64,000 nt of DNA from an uncultured Pseudokineococcus sp. (GTDB taxonomy: Bacteria > Actinomycetota > Actinomycetes > Actinomycetales > Quadrisphaeraceae). The notes beneath the pieces were generated by a model. The model was not told the DNA's origin. It ran no database searches and saw nothing but the letters and a program-made list of their open reading frames with translations. Position 1 is the first letter of the stretch, and every line of letters begins with the position of its first letter. The position numbers were made by a program, and so were the translations under genes. The stretch lies in NCBI RefSeq assembly GCF_947499845.1, contig NZ_CANMPM010000005.1:62001-126000 (forward strand). The letters are read 5' to 3'. Shown here in pieces: positions 16,242 through 23,989 of this stretch.

Positions 16242-17273
16242 GTGCACGTCCCCGACGGCTTCCTCGACCTCACCACCTCCGTGGCGACCGCGGGCGTCAG
16301 CGCCGGCGCCGTCGGCGTCGCGCTGCGGCGGGCGCGCCACGACGTCGAGGAGTCCCCGGCGCTGCCCGGCCTCGTCTCGGCCTTCGTCTTCGCCGTCCAG
16401 ATGGTCAACTTCCCGGTCGGCGCGGGCACCAGCGGCCACCTCATGGGCGGCGCGCTGGCCGCGGCCCTCGTCGGCCCCGCGACGGCGGTGGTGTGCCTCA
16501 CGGTCGTCCTGCTGGTCCAGGCCCTGCTCTTCGCCGACGGCGGGCTGACGGCGCTCGGGACCAACGTGCTGCTCATCGCCGTGGTCACCGTCGTCGTCGG
16601 CCACCTCGTGACGCGCGGCGCGCTGGCCGTGCTGCCCCGGCGCCCGTCGTCCGTCGTCCCGGCGGCGGCTCTCGGCGGCCTCGTCTCCGTCCCGGCGGCG
16701 GCGCTCGTCTTCGTCGGGCTCTACGCCCTCGGCGGGGCCGTGCCCGTGGACCTCGGCTCGCTCGCCGCGGCGATGCTCGGCTGGCACGCCCTCATCGGCG
16801 TCGGCGAGGCGCTCATCACCGGCGCCGTCCTCGCCGCCGTCGTGGCCGCGCGCCCCGACCTCGTGCGCGCGGCGGCGCCCGCGCGGCGCGAGCTCGTCCT
16901 CGTCGGCGCGGACGGGCGGCGCACCAGCGTGCCCGCCGCCCCGCGCGAGCCCGACGCCCCGTCCGCCGGCGGCGCCCGGCGCCGTCCCCTCGTCGTCGCG
17001 CTGCTGGCCTGCCTCGTCGTCGCGGGCGGCGTGAGCCTCCTCGCCAGCGGCAGCCCCGACGGGCTCGAGCACGTCGCCGGCCTCGTCGGCTTCGACGGCG
17101 CGGCGAGCGACTCGGCCGTCGCCGCCGGCCCCTTCGCCGACTACGCCGCGGCCGGTGTGCCGGGGGCGCTCGCCGTCACGCTGGCGGGGCTCGCCGGCGT
17201 CGTCGTGACGGCCCTCCTCGCGGCGGGCGCGCTGGGGCTCGTGGCGCGCCGCCGGCGCCGCGCGACGGCGTGA
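16242..17273 (+). CDS. cbiM: cobalt/nickel ECF transporter S-component, fused CbiM-CbiN
   Basis: 343 residues, membrane-embedded metal-binding component. The N-terminus MHVPDGFLDL is the hallmark in which the N-terminal Met-His coordinates Co/Ni, and it fixes the GTG start at 16242. Seven or so hydrophobic segments follow (including FPVGAGTSGHLMGG and GWHALIGVGEALITG). After a Pro/Ala/Arg-rich linker a CbiN-like module (LLASGSPDGLEHVAGLVGF plus a second membrane helix) is fused at the C-terminus, making a NikMN-type protein. No cobalamin-riboswitch-like leader was seen, and the 93-bp leader is too short for one. Confidence 0.92.
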   Translation: MHVPDGFLDLTTSVATAGVSAGAVGVALRRARHDVEESPALPGLVSAFVFAVQMVNFPVGAGTSGHLMGGALAAALVGPATAVVCLTVVLLVQALLFADGGLTALGTNVLLIAVVTVVVGHLVTRGALAVLPRRPSSVVPAAALGGLVSVPAAALVFVGLYALGGAVPVDLGSLAAAMLGWHALIGVGEALITGAVLAAVVAARPDLVRAAAPARRELVLVGADGRRTSVPAAPREPDAPSAGGARRRPLVVALLACLVVAGGVSLLASGSPDGLEHVAGLVGFDGAASDSAVAAGPFADYAAAGVPGALAVTLAGLAGVVVTALLAAGALGLVARRRRRATA

Positions 17274-18121
17274 CGACGACGGCGGAGCGTCCCGCCGCCC
17301 TCGGCCCGGCGGAGCGCGGCGGCGCGTCGGGACGGGTCGTGCTGGACCTCCCACGGAGCGGCGACGGGGCCGGTGCTGGGTCCGGCGGGCGTGCGACGCC
17401 CTCGCCCGTGCACCGCCTCCCCGCCCAGACGAAGGTCGTGGCGCTCACCGCGCTGGCGGCCGCGGTCGTGGCCGTGCCGGTGGGCGCCTGGTGGGCGCTG
17501 GCCGTGTGCGCGGTGCTCGTGCTCGGGGTCGTGGTGGCCGCGCGCCTGCCCGCGGGTCTCGTGGCGCGACGGATGCTCGTCGAGCTGCCCGTCGTCGTCT
17601 TCTGCCTGCTGCTGCCGGTGGTCGCCACGGGCCCGCGGGTGGAGGTCCTCGGCCTCTCCCTGTCGCGGGCGGGGCTCGAGGGCGGCGCCACCCTCCTCGC
17701 GAAGGCGACGCTGGGCGTCCTCGCCGCCGTCGTGCTGGCCTCGACGACGCCGGCCCGCGACCTCCTCGGCGGCCTCGAGCGCCTGCGGCTGCCGCGCTCG
17801 ATGGTGCTCGTGCTCGCCTTCGCCGTCCGCTACTCCGTGGTCCTCGTCGGCGAGGCGCGCCGCCTGCAGACGGCCGTGGCCCTGCGCGGCGGCGGACGGC
17901 GACTGCGCCACCTGCCCGCGGTCGCGGGCGCGGCGGGGGCGCTCTTCGTCCGCGGCTACGAGCGCGGCGAGCGCGTGCAGCGCGCCATGCTCCTGCGCGG
18001 CTGGTCCGGCGCCGTGCCGGGCCTCGGGGGCGGGGCCGCGAGCGCGGCCCAGTGGGCGGTGGCCTGCGCGGTGCCAGCAGCGGCCGCCGTCGTCGCCGTG
18101 ACCGCGCGGGTCGTGGGGTGA
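17270..18121 (+). CDS. cbiQ: cobalt/nickel ECF transporter transmembrane T-component
   Basis: 283 residues; a disordered ~45-residue start, then about five transmembrane helices and the CbiQ signature stretches LASTTPARDLLGGLERLRL, VLAFAVRYSVVL and RAMLLRGW, which couple to the ATPase. GTG 17270 overlaps the cbiM stop by 4 bp. Its stop TGA (18119-18121) lies in the first copy of an 18-bp tandem repeat that also contains the cbiO start. Confidence 0.9.
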   Translation: MTTTAERPAALGPAERGGASGRVVLDLPRSGDGAGAGSGGRATPSPVHRLPAQTKVVALTALAAAVVAVPVGAWWALAVCAVLVLGVVVAARLPAGLVARRMLVELPVVVFCLLLPVVATGPRVEVLGLSLSRAGLEGGATLLAKATLGVLAAVVLASTTPARDLLGGLERLRLPRSMVLVLAFAVRYSVVLVGEARRLQTAVALRGGGRRLRHLPAVAGAAGALFVRGYERGERVQRAMLLRGWSGAVPGLGGGAASAAQWAVACAVPAAAAVVAVTARVVG

Positions 18122-18160
18122 GCCCGGGTCGTGGGGTGAGCCCGGGTCGTGGGGTGAGCG
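18107..18160 (+). repeat. three tandem 18-bp units at the cbiQ/cbiO junction
   Basis: CGGGTCGTGGGGTGAGCC at 18107-18124 and 18125-18142, and the same with a final G at 18143-18160. Every unit contains the coupling tetranucleotide GTGA; because 18 is a multiple of three, all three GTG codons are in the cbiO frame. Confidence 0.95.
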
Positions 18161-18933
18161 CTGACGTCGAGCGCGCGCCGTCGCTGCTCGTCGAGGGCCT
18201 CGCCTTCGCCTACCCCGACGGGCGCCAGGTGCTCTTCGGCGTCGACCTCGCGGTCGCCCCCGGCGAGCGGGTCGCGCTGCTCGGCCCCAACGGCGCGGGG
18301 AAGACGACGCTCGTCCTGCACCTCGTCGGCGTCCTCGGCGCGGTGGCGGGCGGCACGGGCGCCGGGCGGGTCGTCGTCGGCGGTCTCGAGCTGGCCCGCC
18401 GCACGCTGCCCGAGGTGCGCCGACGGGTCGGCGTCGTGCTGCAGGACCCGGACGACCAGCTCTTCCTGCCGACCGTCGGGGACGACGTCGCCTTCGGCCC
18501 CGCCAACGCGGGCCTGCGGGGCGAGGACCTGCGCGCCCGCGTCGACCGCGCGCTCGCCGCCGTGGCGCTCGGCGACGTCGCCGACCGAGCGCCGCACCAC
18601 CTGTCCCAGGGCCAGCGGCGCCGGGCGGCGCTCGCGACCGTGCTGGCCACCGACCCCGAGGTGCTCGTGCTCGACGAGCCGACGGCCAACCTCGACCCGG
18701 CGGGCCGACGTGAGCTCGCCGACGTCCTCGCCGGCCTGGCGACGACGCAGCTCGTCGTCACCCACGACCTCTCCTTCGCCCTGCAGATGTGCCCGCGCGC
18801 GGTGCTCCTCGACGAGGGCCGCGTCGTCGCCGACGGCCGGACGCGCGACCTGCTCGCCGACGAGGCGCTCCTGCGCGACCACCGCCTCGAGCTGCCGTTC
18901 GGGCTGGACCCGCGCGCGCTGCCGCCGGGCTGA
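18118..18933 (+). CDS. cbiO: cobalt/nickel ECF transporter ATP-binding protein
   Basis: 271 residues if started at 18118 (alternatives 18136 and 18154 in the repeated units). ABC ATPase with Walker A GPNGAGKTT, Q-loop VVLQDPDDQLF (the DPDDQLF form is typical of CbiO/EcfA), signature LSQGQRRRAALA, Walker B VLVLDEPTANLD and H-loop VTHD. It energises CbiMNQ. The first GTG overlaps the cbiQ stop as GTGA, matching the cbiM/cbiQ junction, so I prefer it. Confidence 0.92.
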   Translation: MSPGRGVSPGRGVSADVERAPSLLVEGLAFAYPDGRQVLFGVDLAVAPGERVALLGPNGAGKTTLVLHLVGVLGAVAGGTGAGRVVVGGLELARRTLPEVRRRVGVVLQDPDDQLFLPTVGDDVAFGPANAGLRGEDLRARVDRALAAVALGDVADRAPHHLSQGQRRRAALATVLATDPEVLVLDEPTANLDPAGRRELADVLAGLATTQLVVTHDLSFALQMCPRAVLLDEGRVVADGRTRDLLADEALLRDHRLELPFGLDPRALPPG

Positions 18934-18954
18934 GGCTCCGCGCCCTCAGGTGGC

Positions 18955-19057
18955 GCGCCGAGTCCGACGTCCGAGCTCGGGTCCGACGACGCGCAGGTCC
19001 GTGGGCGGCATGGACGCGCACGACGTCGGACTGGACGCGCGACGTCGGAGTCGGCGC
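18955..19057. repeat. intergenic long inverted repeat
   Basis: 18955-18971 (GCGCCGAGTCCGACGTC) pairs with 19041-19057 with one mismatch; further copies of GTCCGACG/CGACGTCGGA lie inside the loop. It sits between the convergent cbiO and YafY genes and could act as a terminator. Confidence 0.65.
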
Positions 19058-19086
19058 GAGGAGGCGGCTTCCGCGAGGCGTCGGGC

Positions 19087-19872
19087 TCACCGGCGGGGCG
19101 CGTCGGACCGCGGCGACGCCCGTCGCGCCCGTGGGCTCGCGGCCGGCGGGCGGACGTCGTCGAGGCACCGGACCGGCCACCGGGCGAGGTCCGCCTCGAG
19201 GAGAGCGGGGTCGCGGCGCGGCGGCACCTCGTCGAGGACGTCCAGCCGCGTGATCCGCTCGAGGCGGAAGCCGCGGATCGCGGAGCGCAGGCGGCACCAG
19301 CCCGCCAAGAGCCAGGCGTCGCCGGCGCGCAGGAGGCCCATGGTCTCGACGTCACGGGTGGTCGTGGCGGTCGGGTCCGGGCCCCCGTCCGGGGCCTCGC
19401 CGACGTAGGTGAGCCGCACGACGCGACGCGCGGCCACGACGTCGGAGAGCAGGTCCACCGGGACGACGTCGTCGGTCGCGGCCACGGCGTCGATGACCCG
19501 GAGCCTGCCGAGCACCTCGTGGACGGGCGCGTGGTGCCGCTCGTCCATGACGGGGGTGACCTTGTCGTGCGCGCGGCGGGCGGCCCGTCGGTACGGCGAG
19601 GAGTCCAGGAGCGCGAGCCCGGCGAGGACGGCCAGGGACTCCTCGGCCGTGAGGGCGAGCGGCGGCAGGGAGTGCTCGCGCAGGACCGAGTAGCCGCCTG
19701 AGGCGCCGTGGTCGGCGTAGATCGGGATCCCGGCGACCTGCAGCGACTCGACGTCCCTCTCGATCGTGCGCGAGGAGACGCCGAACTCGGCCGCGAGCCG
19801 AGCGGCCGACCACGGCCGACGCGCTCCGCGGAGCAGGTCGACGAGGGCGTACTGCCGCTCGGCTCGCTTCAT
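19087..19872 (-). CDS. YafY/WYL-type transcriptional regulator
   Basis: 261 residues. N-terminal helix-turn-helix (SAARLAAEFGVSSRTIERD, then VAGIPIYADHGASGGY) and a WYL-like sensor domain with WLLAGWCRLRSAIRGFRLERI. This family senses nucleotides or small ligands. ATG 19872 starts MKRAERQYALVDLL, the usual beginning. The SnoaL-like gene lies 43 bp upstream on the same strand and may be co-transcribed and controlled by it. Confidence 0.88.
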   Translation of the reverse strand: MKRAERQYALVDLLRGARRPWSAARLAAEFGVSSRTIERDVESLQVAGIPIYADHGASGGYSVLREHSLPPLALTAEESLAVLAGLALLDSSPYRRAARRAHDKVTPVMDERHHAPVHEVLGRLRVIDAVAATDDVVPVDLLSDVVAARRVVRLTYVGEAPDGGPDPTATTTRDVETMGLLRAGDAWLLAGWCRLRSAIRGFRLERITRLDVLDEVPPRRDPALLEADLARWPVRCLDDVRPPAASPRARRASPRSDAPRR

Positions 19873-19915
19873 GCGCCAGGTGTACCGGGGGTGGGCCGAC
19901 GGGAACGGTGCCCGG

Positions 19916-20317
19916 TCAGCTGCGCATGCTCCGCCGGCCGCCGACGGACCACACCCGTCGGACCCGGCCGTCGGCGTCGAAGTCGAAGACGTCCACCCCA
20001 CCGACGACCGTGCCGGCCACCTCCATGTCCCACAGCAGGCGCCCGTGCCCGCCGTCGACCGCGTCGGCGACGCGGGAGAAGACGACGCCGGGGTGCTCGG
20101 CGTGCCACCAGCGCAGGTACCGGTGGAAGTCCTCGGCGGTGCGGATGTCGTCGGCGGGGGTCGACCCGTCGGCCTCGGTGACGGCGAGGTGGATGCGGTA
20201 GTCGTCGGCGCAGACCTGCAGGGCGATGTCGGCGTCACCGTTCCACATGGTCAGCCACCGGTCGAGCGAGTCCTGGGCGGAGGAAGCGGTCGTGGTGGTG
20301 CTCGAGCTCTCGGTCAT
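19916..20317 (-). CDS. SnoaL/NTF2-fold protein
   Basis: 133 residues. After a Ser/Thr-rich start it reads DSLDRWLTMWNGDADIAL, YRIHLAVTEADGSTPADD and FDFDADGRVRRVWSVGG, the pattern of SnoaL-like NTF2-fold proteins (polyketide cyclase or dehydratase relatives, often unassigned). No catalytic assignment is possible. It precedes a YafY-type regulator. Confidence 0.78.
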   Translation of the reverse strand: MTESSSTTTTASSAQDSLDRWLTMWNGDADIALQVCADDYRIHLAVTEADGSTPADDIRTAEDFHRYLRWWHAEHPGVVFSRVADAVDGGHGRLLWDMEVAGTVVGGVDVFDFDADGRVRRVWSVGGRRSMRS

Positions 20318-20382
20318 GGGCCCACCCTCGGACCTCCTCGCGACAGCGGTGTGTCGGTGTTCGCGCGCGCTCCCGCGCCCGG

Positions 20383-21162
20383 TCAGCGGGCGGCCGCGAG
20401 GAGGACGGCCGTCTCGGGGTAGGCGCCGGGCGGGCCGAACCCGTGCTCGGCCAGCCACGGGACCGCCGTGAGGCAGCGGTACGCCCACCACGCCCGGACG
20501 ACGTCGAGGTCGACGCCCCCGCCGTACCCGGAGACCACGTCGTCCAGGTGCTCGGGGTGCCCGAGCGTGAGGACGGCGAGGTCGAGCAGCGGGTCCCCGA
20601 CCCCGGCGCCGGACCAGTCGATGACCCCGGTGACGACGTCGTCCTCGACGAAGACGTGGTCGGGCTGCAGGTCGCCGTGCGTGAAGCACGCGGGGCGCGG
20701 GCGCAGCGCCAGGAGCGCCAGCTCGCGGTTCCGCCGGACGACGTCGGCGGGGACGACGTCGTGGGCGAGGAACCACGCGCAGGCCTCCTCGAGGCGCCGC
20801 GCGAGCCCGTCGGCCGGCGAGGCGGCGGCTCCGGCCGGCAGCGGGGTCCGGTGCACGGACCGGACGGCGGCCCCGGCCGCGACCCATGAGGCGGGGCCGA
20901 CGGGCGAGGGCCGGCCGAAGGTGCCCAGCGCCGCGCCGGGGACGCGCTCGATCGCCAGCACCGGGTGCCGCCGCCACAGGACTCGCGGGGTGGGGACGGC
21001 GACCGCGGCCATCGCGGCGACCTCGGCGTCGATGCCCGCGCGATCGGGGTCGACCTTGAGGAAGACGTCGCCGACCCGCAGCGTCGCGCGCGCCCGGTGC
21101 GCGACGACGACCTGCACGTCCGGCAGGGCGTCGCCGTCGTCGAAGGCTCGCGCCCCGTCCAT
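20383..21162 (-). CDS. aminoglycoside phosphotransferase-family kinase
   Basis: 259 residues. The kinase-like fold is shown by the catalytic loop CFTHGDLQPDHVFVEDD (HGDxxxxH) and the metal motif GVIDWSGAGVGDPLLDLA. The family phosphorylates antibiotics, choline, hydroxylysine or other small alcohols; no specific substrate is evident. It lies 10 bp downstream of a small membrane-protein gene on the same strand. Confidence 0.85.
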   Translation of the reverse strand: MDGARAFDDGDALPDVQVVVAHRARATLRVGDVFLKVDPDRAGIDAEVAAMAAVAVPTPRVLWRRHPVLAIERVPGAALGTFGRPSPVGPASWVAAGAAVRSVHRTPLPAGAAASPADGLARRLEEACAWFLAHDVVPADVVRRNRELALLALRPRPACFTHGDLQPDHVFVEDDVVTGVIDWSGAGVGDPLLDLAVLTLGHPEHLDDVVSGYGGGVDLDVVRAWWAYRCLTAVPWLAEHGFGPPGAYPETAVLLAAAR

Positions 21163-21172
21163 CGGCGGGCCG

Positions 21173-21526
21173 TCAGCGCCGCAGCGCGGCCGTGCCCGCG
21201 GTCTCGCGGTGCGCCCGGCGCAGCCGGCGCTCGGAGAGGAAGGCGGTCACGCACCGGGACCAGTAGCCCTCTCCGGCGAGGAGCGGGCTGTCCCGCCACA
21301 CATGGCCCCCGGCGAGGAACGTGCCGAGGCCCAGGCAGAGGGCCGCCCCGGCGAGGACGCCTCCGCCGGTGAGCGAGCCGGAGAGCGTCAGGAGGACGAC
21401 CGCCCCCGCCTGCACCGCGGCCGCGGCCCACAGCAGCCACCCGCCGCCCGGCCCCCGGGCGTGGGCGAGGACGACGCCGACGGTCAGCCCCCAGAGCAGG
21501 ACCCAGGCCTCCGGTGCGACGTCCAC
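21173..21526 (-). CDS. small integral membrane protein, unknown function
   Basis: 117 residues with three or four hydrophobic segments (VLLWGLTVGVVLA, LLWAAAAVQAGAVVLLTL, GGGVLAGAALCLGLGTFLAGG) and a basic C-terminal tail ending ETAGTAALRR. It begins at GTG/ATG-like codon 21526 and runs into the phosphotransferase gene with a 10-bp gap. I do not recognise the family. Confidence 0.65.
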   Translation of the reverse strand: MDVAPEAWVLLWGLTVGVVLAHARGPGGGWLLWAAAAVQAGAVVLLTLSGSLTGGGVLAGAALCLGLGTFLAGGHVWRDSPLLAGEGYWSRCVTAFLSERRLRRAHRETAGTAALRR

Positions 21527-21613
21527 GCGGCCATGGTGCCCCGGGCGTGCGCGCCCGCGTCGGCCTTCGCCGGATCCACGACCGCCTGCGGCGGCGGTCC
21601 CTAGGCTCCGGCG

Positions 21614-21790
21614 ATGACGGACATCACCGGCTACGTGGACCTGGCGCTGCTCGTCGGCGCCATCGGCGTCGTCATCAGCCTGCTCGGCAAGGTCGAGCGC
21701 ATCGCGACCGTCCTCGAGGAGCTGGCCGAGGACCGGCGCCGCGCGCCGGACGACGGGACGTCACACCGGTCCGATCCCCACGCGGGCTGA
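21614..21790 (+). CDS. 58-residue single-helix membrane protein
   Basis: ATG 21614: MTDITGYVDLALLVGAIG, a hydrophobic helix to about residue 26, then KVERIATVLEELAEDRR, a charged coiled-coil-like tail. TAGGCT lies 6 nt before the ATG, so the transcript is probably leaderless. Function unknown. Confidence 0.6.
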   Translation: MTDITGYVDLALLVGAIGVVISLLGKVERIATVLEELAEDRRRAPDDGTSHRSDPHAG

Positions 21791-21960
21791 GAGCCGCCCG
21801 GGCGGGTCGCCCTCCGACCAGGCGGGGACGGGCGTCCACCCGGTGTCTGGCGTCCGAGGCCCGGGAGGACCGGACCCGAGCACGACGACGCGGCCCACCG
21901 TCGAGGCGGAGTCTTGCAGGACGTCGCCGGACCACCGGCGGCCCGTCCCGAGGAGCTGTC

Positions 21961-22194
21961 GTGATCGCCACCGTGTGCGTCGTCGTCGCCGTCCTGCTCG
22001 TGGCCCTGCTCGCCCTCACGCCCGTTCTCGCGCGCGGCGTGCCCGCCGACGTCGTCGCCCCGCCCCGCGCGGGCCGCGGCGGTGCGCCGCTGGTGCACCT
22101 GTTCGAGATGGCCGCGCGCCGCGCGGCCGAGGACCCCGCCGCTGCCCCCGTCCCGGCCGCCGACCACGCCGACGCCCACGACCTCGCGGCGTGA
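21961..22194 (+). CDS. 77-residue single-pass membrane protein
   Basis: GTG 21961 with GAGGAG 5-9 nt upstream. An N-terminal transmembrane helix (ATVCVVVAVLLVALLALTPV) is followed by an Ala/Pro-rich cytoplasmic or periplasmic tail ending HADAHDLAA. Unknown function; no recognisable domain. Confidence 0.6.
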   Translation: MIATVCVVVAVLLVALLALTPVLARGVPADVVAPPRAGRGGAPLVHLFEMAARRAAEDPAAAPVPAADHADAHDLAA

Positions 22195-22237
22195 GCCCCG
22201 GGCCGTCGACGCCGACGGCAGGACCAGGTCGGCGAGG

Positions 22238-22798
22238 TCAGCGCCGGACCCGGTAGCGGAGGAAGACCAGGCCCCCCGGCAGGCGGCGCTCCTCCTCGAG
22301 CGCCAGGTCCAGGCGCAGGCCGGGTGCGAGGGCCGGCGTCCCGCCGCCCACGACGACCGGGTGCACGACGAGGCCGACCTCGTCGACGAGCCCGGCGCGC
22401 AGGGCGACGGCGGCGAGCTCGGCGCCGCCGATGCTCATGTCCCGGTCAGCCCGCTCCTTGCGCCGCGCGACGTCGCCCGCGTCGAGGTCGCGCACGAGCT
22501 CGGTCCGCGCCGTGCCCACCTCGGTGAGGGTGCGGGAGAAGACGACCTTGTCGGCGGCCCGCCAGATGCGCCCGTACTCCTCCTCGACCGGCGACTGGTC
22601 GGCCTGCTCGTGGGCCGTCTCCCAGAAGCTCATCGTCTCGTAGAGCCGGCGCCCGTACAGGTGGGTGCCGATCGCCCGCTCCTGCTCGTTGTAGAAGGCG
22701 TGGACCTCGGCGTCCGGCTCGCTCCAGTCGAAGCGTCCCTCGGTGTCCGCGATGAAGCCGTCGAGCGAGGCGTTGATCCAGTAGCGCAGCAGCGTCAT
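22238..22798 (-). CDS. dihydrofolate reductase-family (RibD C-terminal type) oxidoreductase
   Basis: 186 residues; YyaP/RibD-C fold: LRYWINASLDGFIADTEGRF, GTHLYGRRLYETMSFW, DKVVFSRTL, MSIGGAELAAVAL and DEVGLVVHPVVVGGGTP. Members bind NADPH; substrates are mostly unknown. Its ATG overlaps the SRPBCC gene stop by 4 bp, so the two are co-expressed. Confidence 0.88.
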   Translation of the reverse strand: MTLLRYWINASLDGFIADTEGRFDWSEPDAEVHAFYNEQERAIGTHLYGRRLYETMSFWETAHEQADQSPVEEEYGRIWRAADKVVFSRTLTEVGTARTELVRDLDAGDVARRKERADRDMSIGGAELAAVALRAGLVDEVGLVVHPVVVGGGTPALAPGLRLDLALEEERRLPGGLVFLRYRVRR

Positions 22799-23250
22799 GC
22801 CGGAGGAGACCGCCGGCGACGGGGCCAGTCATCGGCGGGGGCGCGTCTGGCTAAGCCCTCCTCGAGGAGGTCCCGCAGCCTCTCGAGGTCCGCGAGGACG
22901 GCTCGGCAGTCGCTCTCGAGCTCCTCGTCGCCCATGCCCTCGCGGTGCCGGACGGTGAAGACGACCTCGCAGCCGTCGCCGTCGGGGAGCACGCGCATCG
23001 GGTTGAGCACCTCCTCGCCGTCGGGGAGCGTGACGACGTGGTCGAGCACCCCGAGGTCGTTGGGCCGGGCGAAGGCGATGCGCACGCGCCCCATGGGTGA
23101 CTCGGCGACCCAGTGGCCGTCCACCCGCTCGACCGTGCTGCGGGCCAGGCCGGCCGCCCACGCGGGGAGGTGCGTCGGATCGACGGCGTAGGCGTAGACC
23201 CGCTCCGCGGGTGCGGCGATCCCGACGCTGACGTGGCGCGAGGGCGTCAT
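22795..23250 (-). CDS. SRPBCC (START-like) family protein
   Basis: 151 residues. HVSVGIAAPAERVYAYAVDP is the typical start of polyketide-cyclase/SRPBCC lipid-binding folds, followed by DHVVTLPDGEEV and EVVFTVRHREGMGDEEL. Probably a small hydrophobic-ligand-binding protein. First gene of a two-gene operon with the RibD-like reductase (ATGA overlap). Confidence 0.8.
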   Translation of the reverse strand: MTPSRHVSVGIAAPAERVYAYAVDPTHLPAWAAGLARSTVERVDGHWVAESPMGRVRIAFARPNDLGVLDHVVTLPDGEEVLNPMRVLPDGDGCEVVFTVRHREGMGDEELESDCRAVLADLERLRDLLEEGLARRAPADDWPRRRRSPPA

Positions 23251-23304
23251 GCCGGGTGACCGTAGGGCCGGCCACCGACAGCGGGCCCGGCTCTCGTCCG
23301 AGAG

Positions 23305-23356
23305 GAGGGCTGTGCGCCGAGGACGCGGCGCACCGCGTCCTCGGCGCACAGCTCTC
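23305..23356 (-). terminator. strong 20-bp hairpin after the PHP operon
   Basis: Perfect stem 23309-23328 with 23333-23352, loop CGCA, extendable outward with one G-U pair. It stands directly after the stop of the leftward hypothetical gene (23375). Confidence 0.85.
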
Positions 23357-23374
23357 GGCCCGTGCCCCCGCCCG

Positions 23375-23989
23375 TCAGTGCGCGCTGCAGCAGGAGTGCT
23401 GGACGGGCGGCTCGAACGGCACCCACCGGCCGCCGCGGGAGGGCTGGACGTCGAGGACGAGCCGGCCGTCCGCCAGCCGGGGGCGGACGTGGGCGCGGGT
23501 GTCCACGACGGCGTCCGCCGGGAGGGCGAGGCCGCCGAGCCCGACGAGCGCCTCCACCGCGCTCGCGGCCAGGAGGTCACGCGCCGCGAGCACCCCGACG
23601 AGGTGCTCCCGCCCGGGGAAGACGGCGACGCGGTCGACCACCCCCGAGGTCGCCCGCTCGGCCACGTGCGTCCCGGCCCCGTCGGCGCCCGCGGCCGTCG
23701 CCACGGCGAGCGCCACCTCCTCGGGCAGGGGCGAGGGCGTGAGGACGACGAGACCGAGGTGCTGCGGGGCGCCCGGCACCAGCGTGCTCCCCACCAGGGC
23801 GCCGGTCGGCAGCCCGGGCACCGCGGCGACGAGCGCGGCGGCGTGGTCCACCTCGGCCGGTCGGCGCAGGTGCGGCGTCAGCAGGCCGAGGACGTGGCGC
23901 GCCGGCCCCTCGTCCCCGGCGTCGTCGGACGGCCGAGCGCCCGGCGCCCCCGCAGGAGGGGACGCCGGGCGCGTGCTGGTCGTCGTCAC
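23375..23989 (-). CDS. unknown protein with Cys-rich C-terminal tail, coupled to PHP phosphoesterase
   Basis: 204 residues. Not recognised. A low-complexity start is followed by an Ala/Val/Leu-rich alpha-beta domain, a segment DRVAVFPGREHLVGVLAARD, and the ending VQHSCCSAH, which looks like a metal- or cluster-binding tail. GTG 23989 overlaps the stop of the PHP gene by 4 bp (GTGA), so the two proteins are probably made together. No signal peptide is seen, whereas the partner carries a Tat signal. Confidence 0.65.
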   Translation of the reverse strand: MTTTSTRPASPPAGAPGARPSDDAGDEGPARHVLGLLTPHLRRPAEVDHAAALVAAVPGLPTGALVGSTLVPGAPQHLGLVVLTPSPLPEEVALAVATAAGADGAGTHVAERATSGVVDRVAVFPGREHLVGVLAARDLLAASAVEALVGLGGLALPADAVVDTRAHVRPRLADGRLVLDVQPSRGGRWVPFEPPVQHSCCSAH

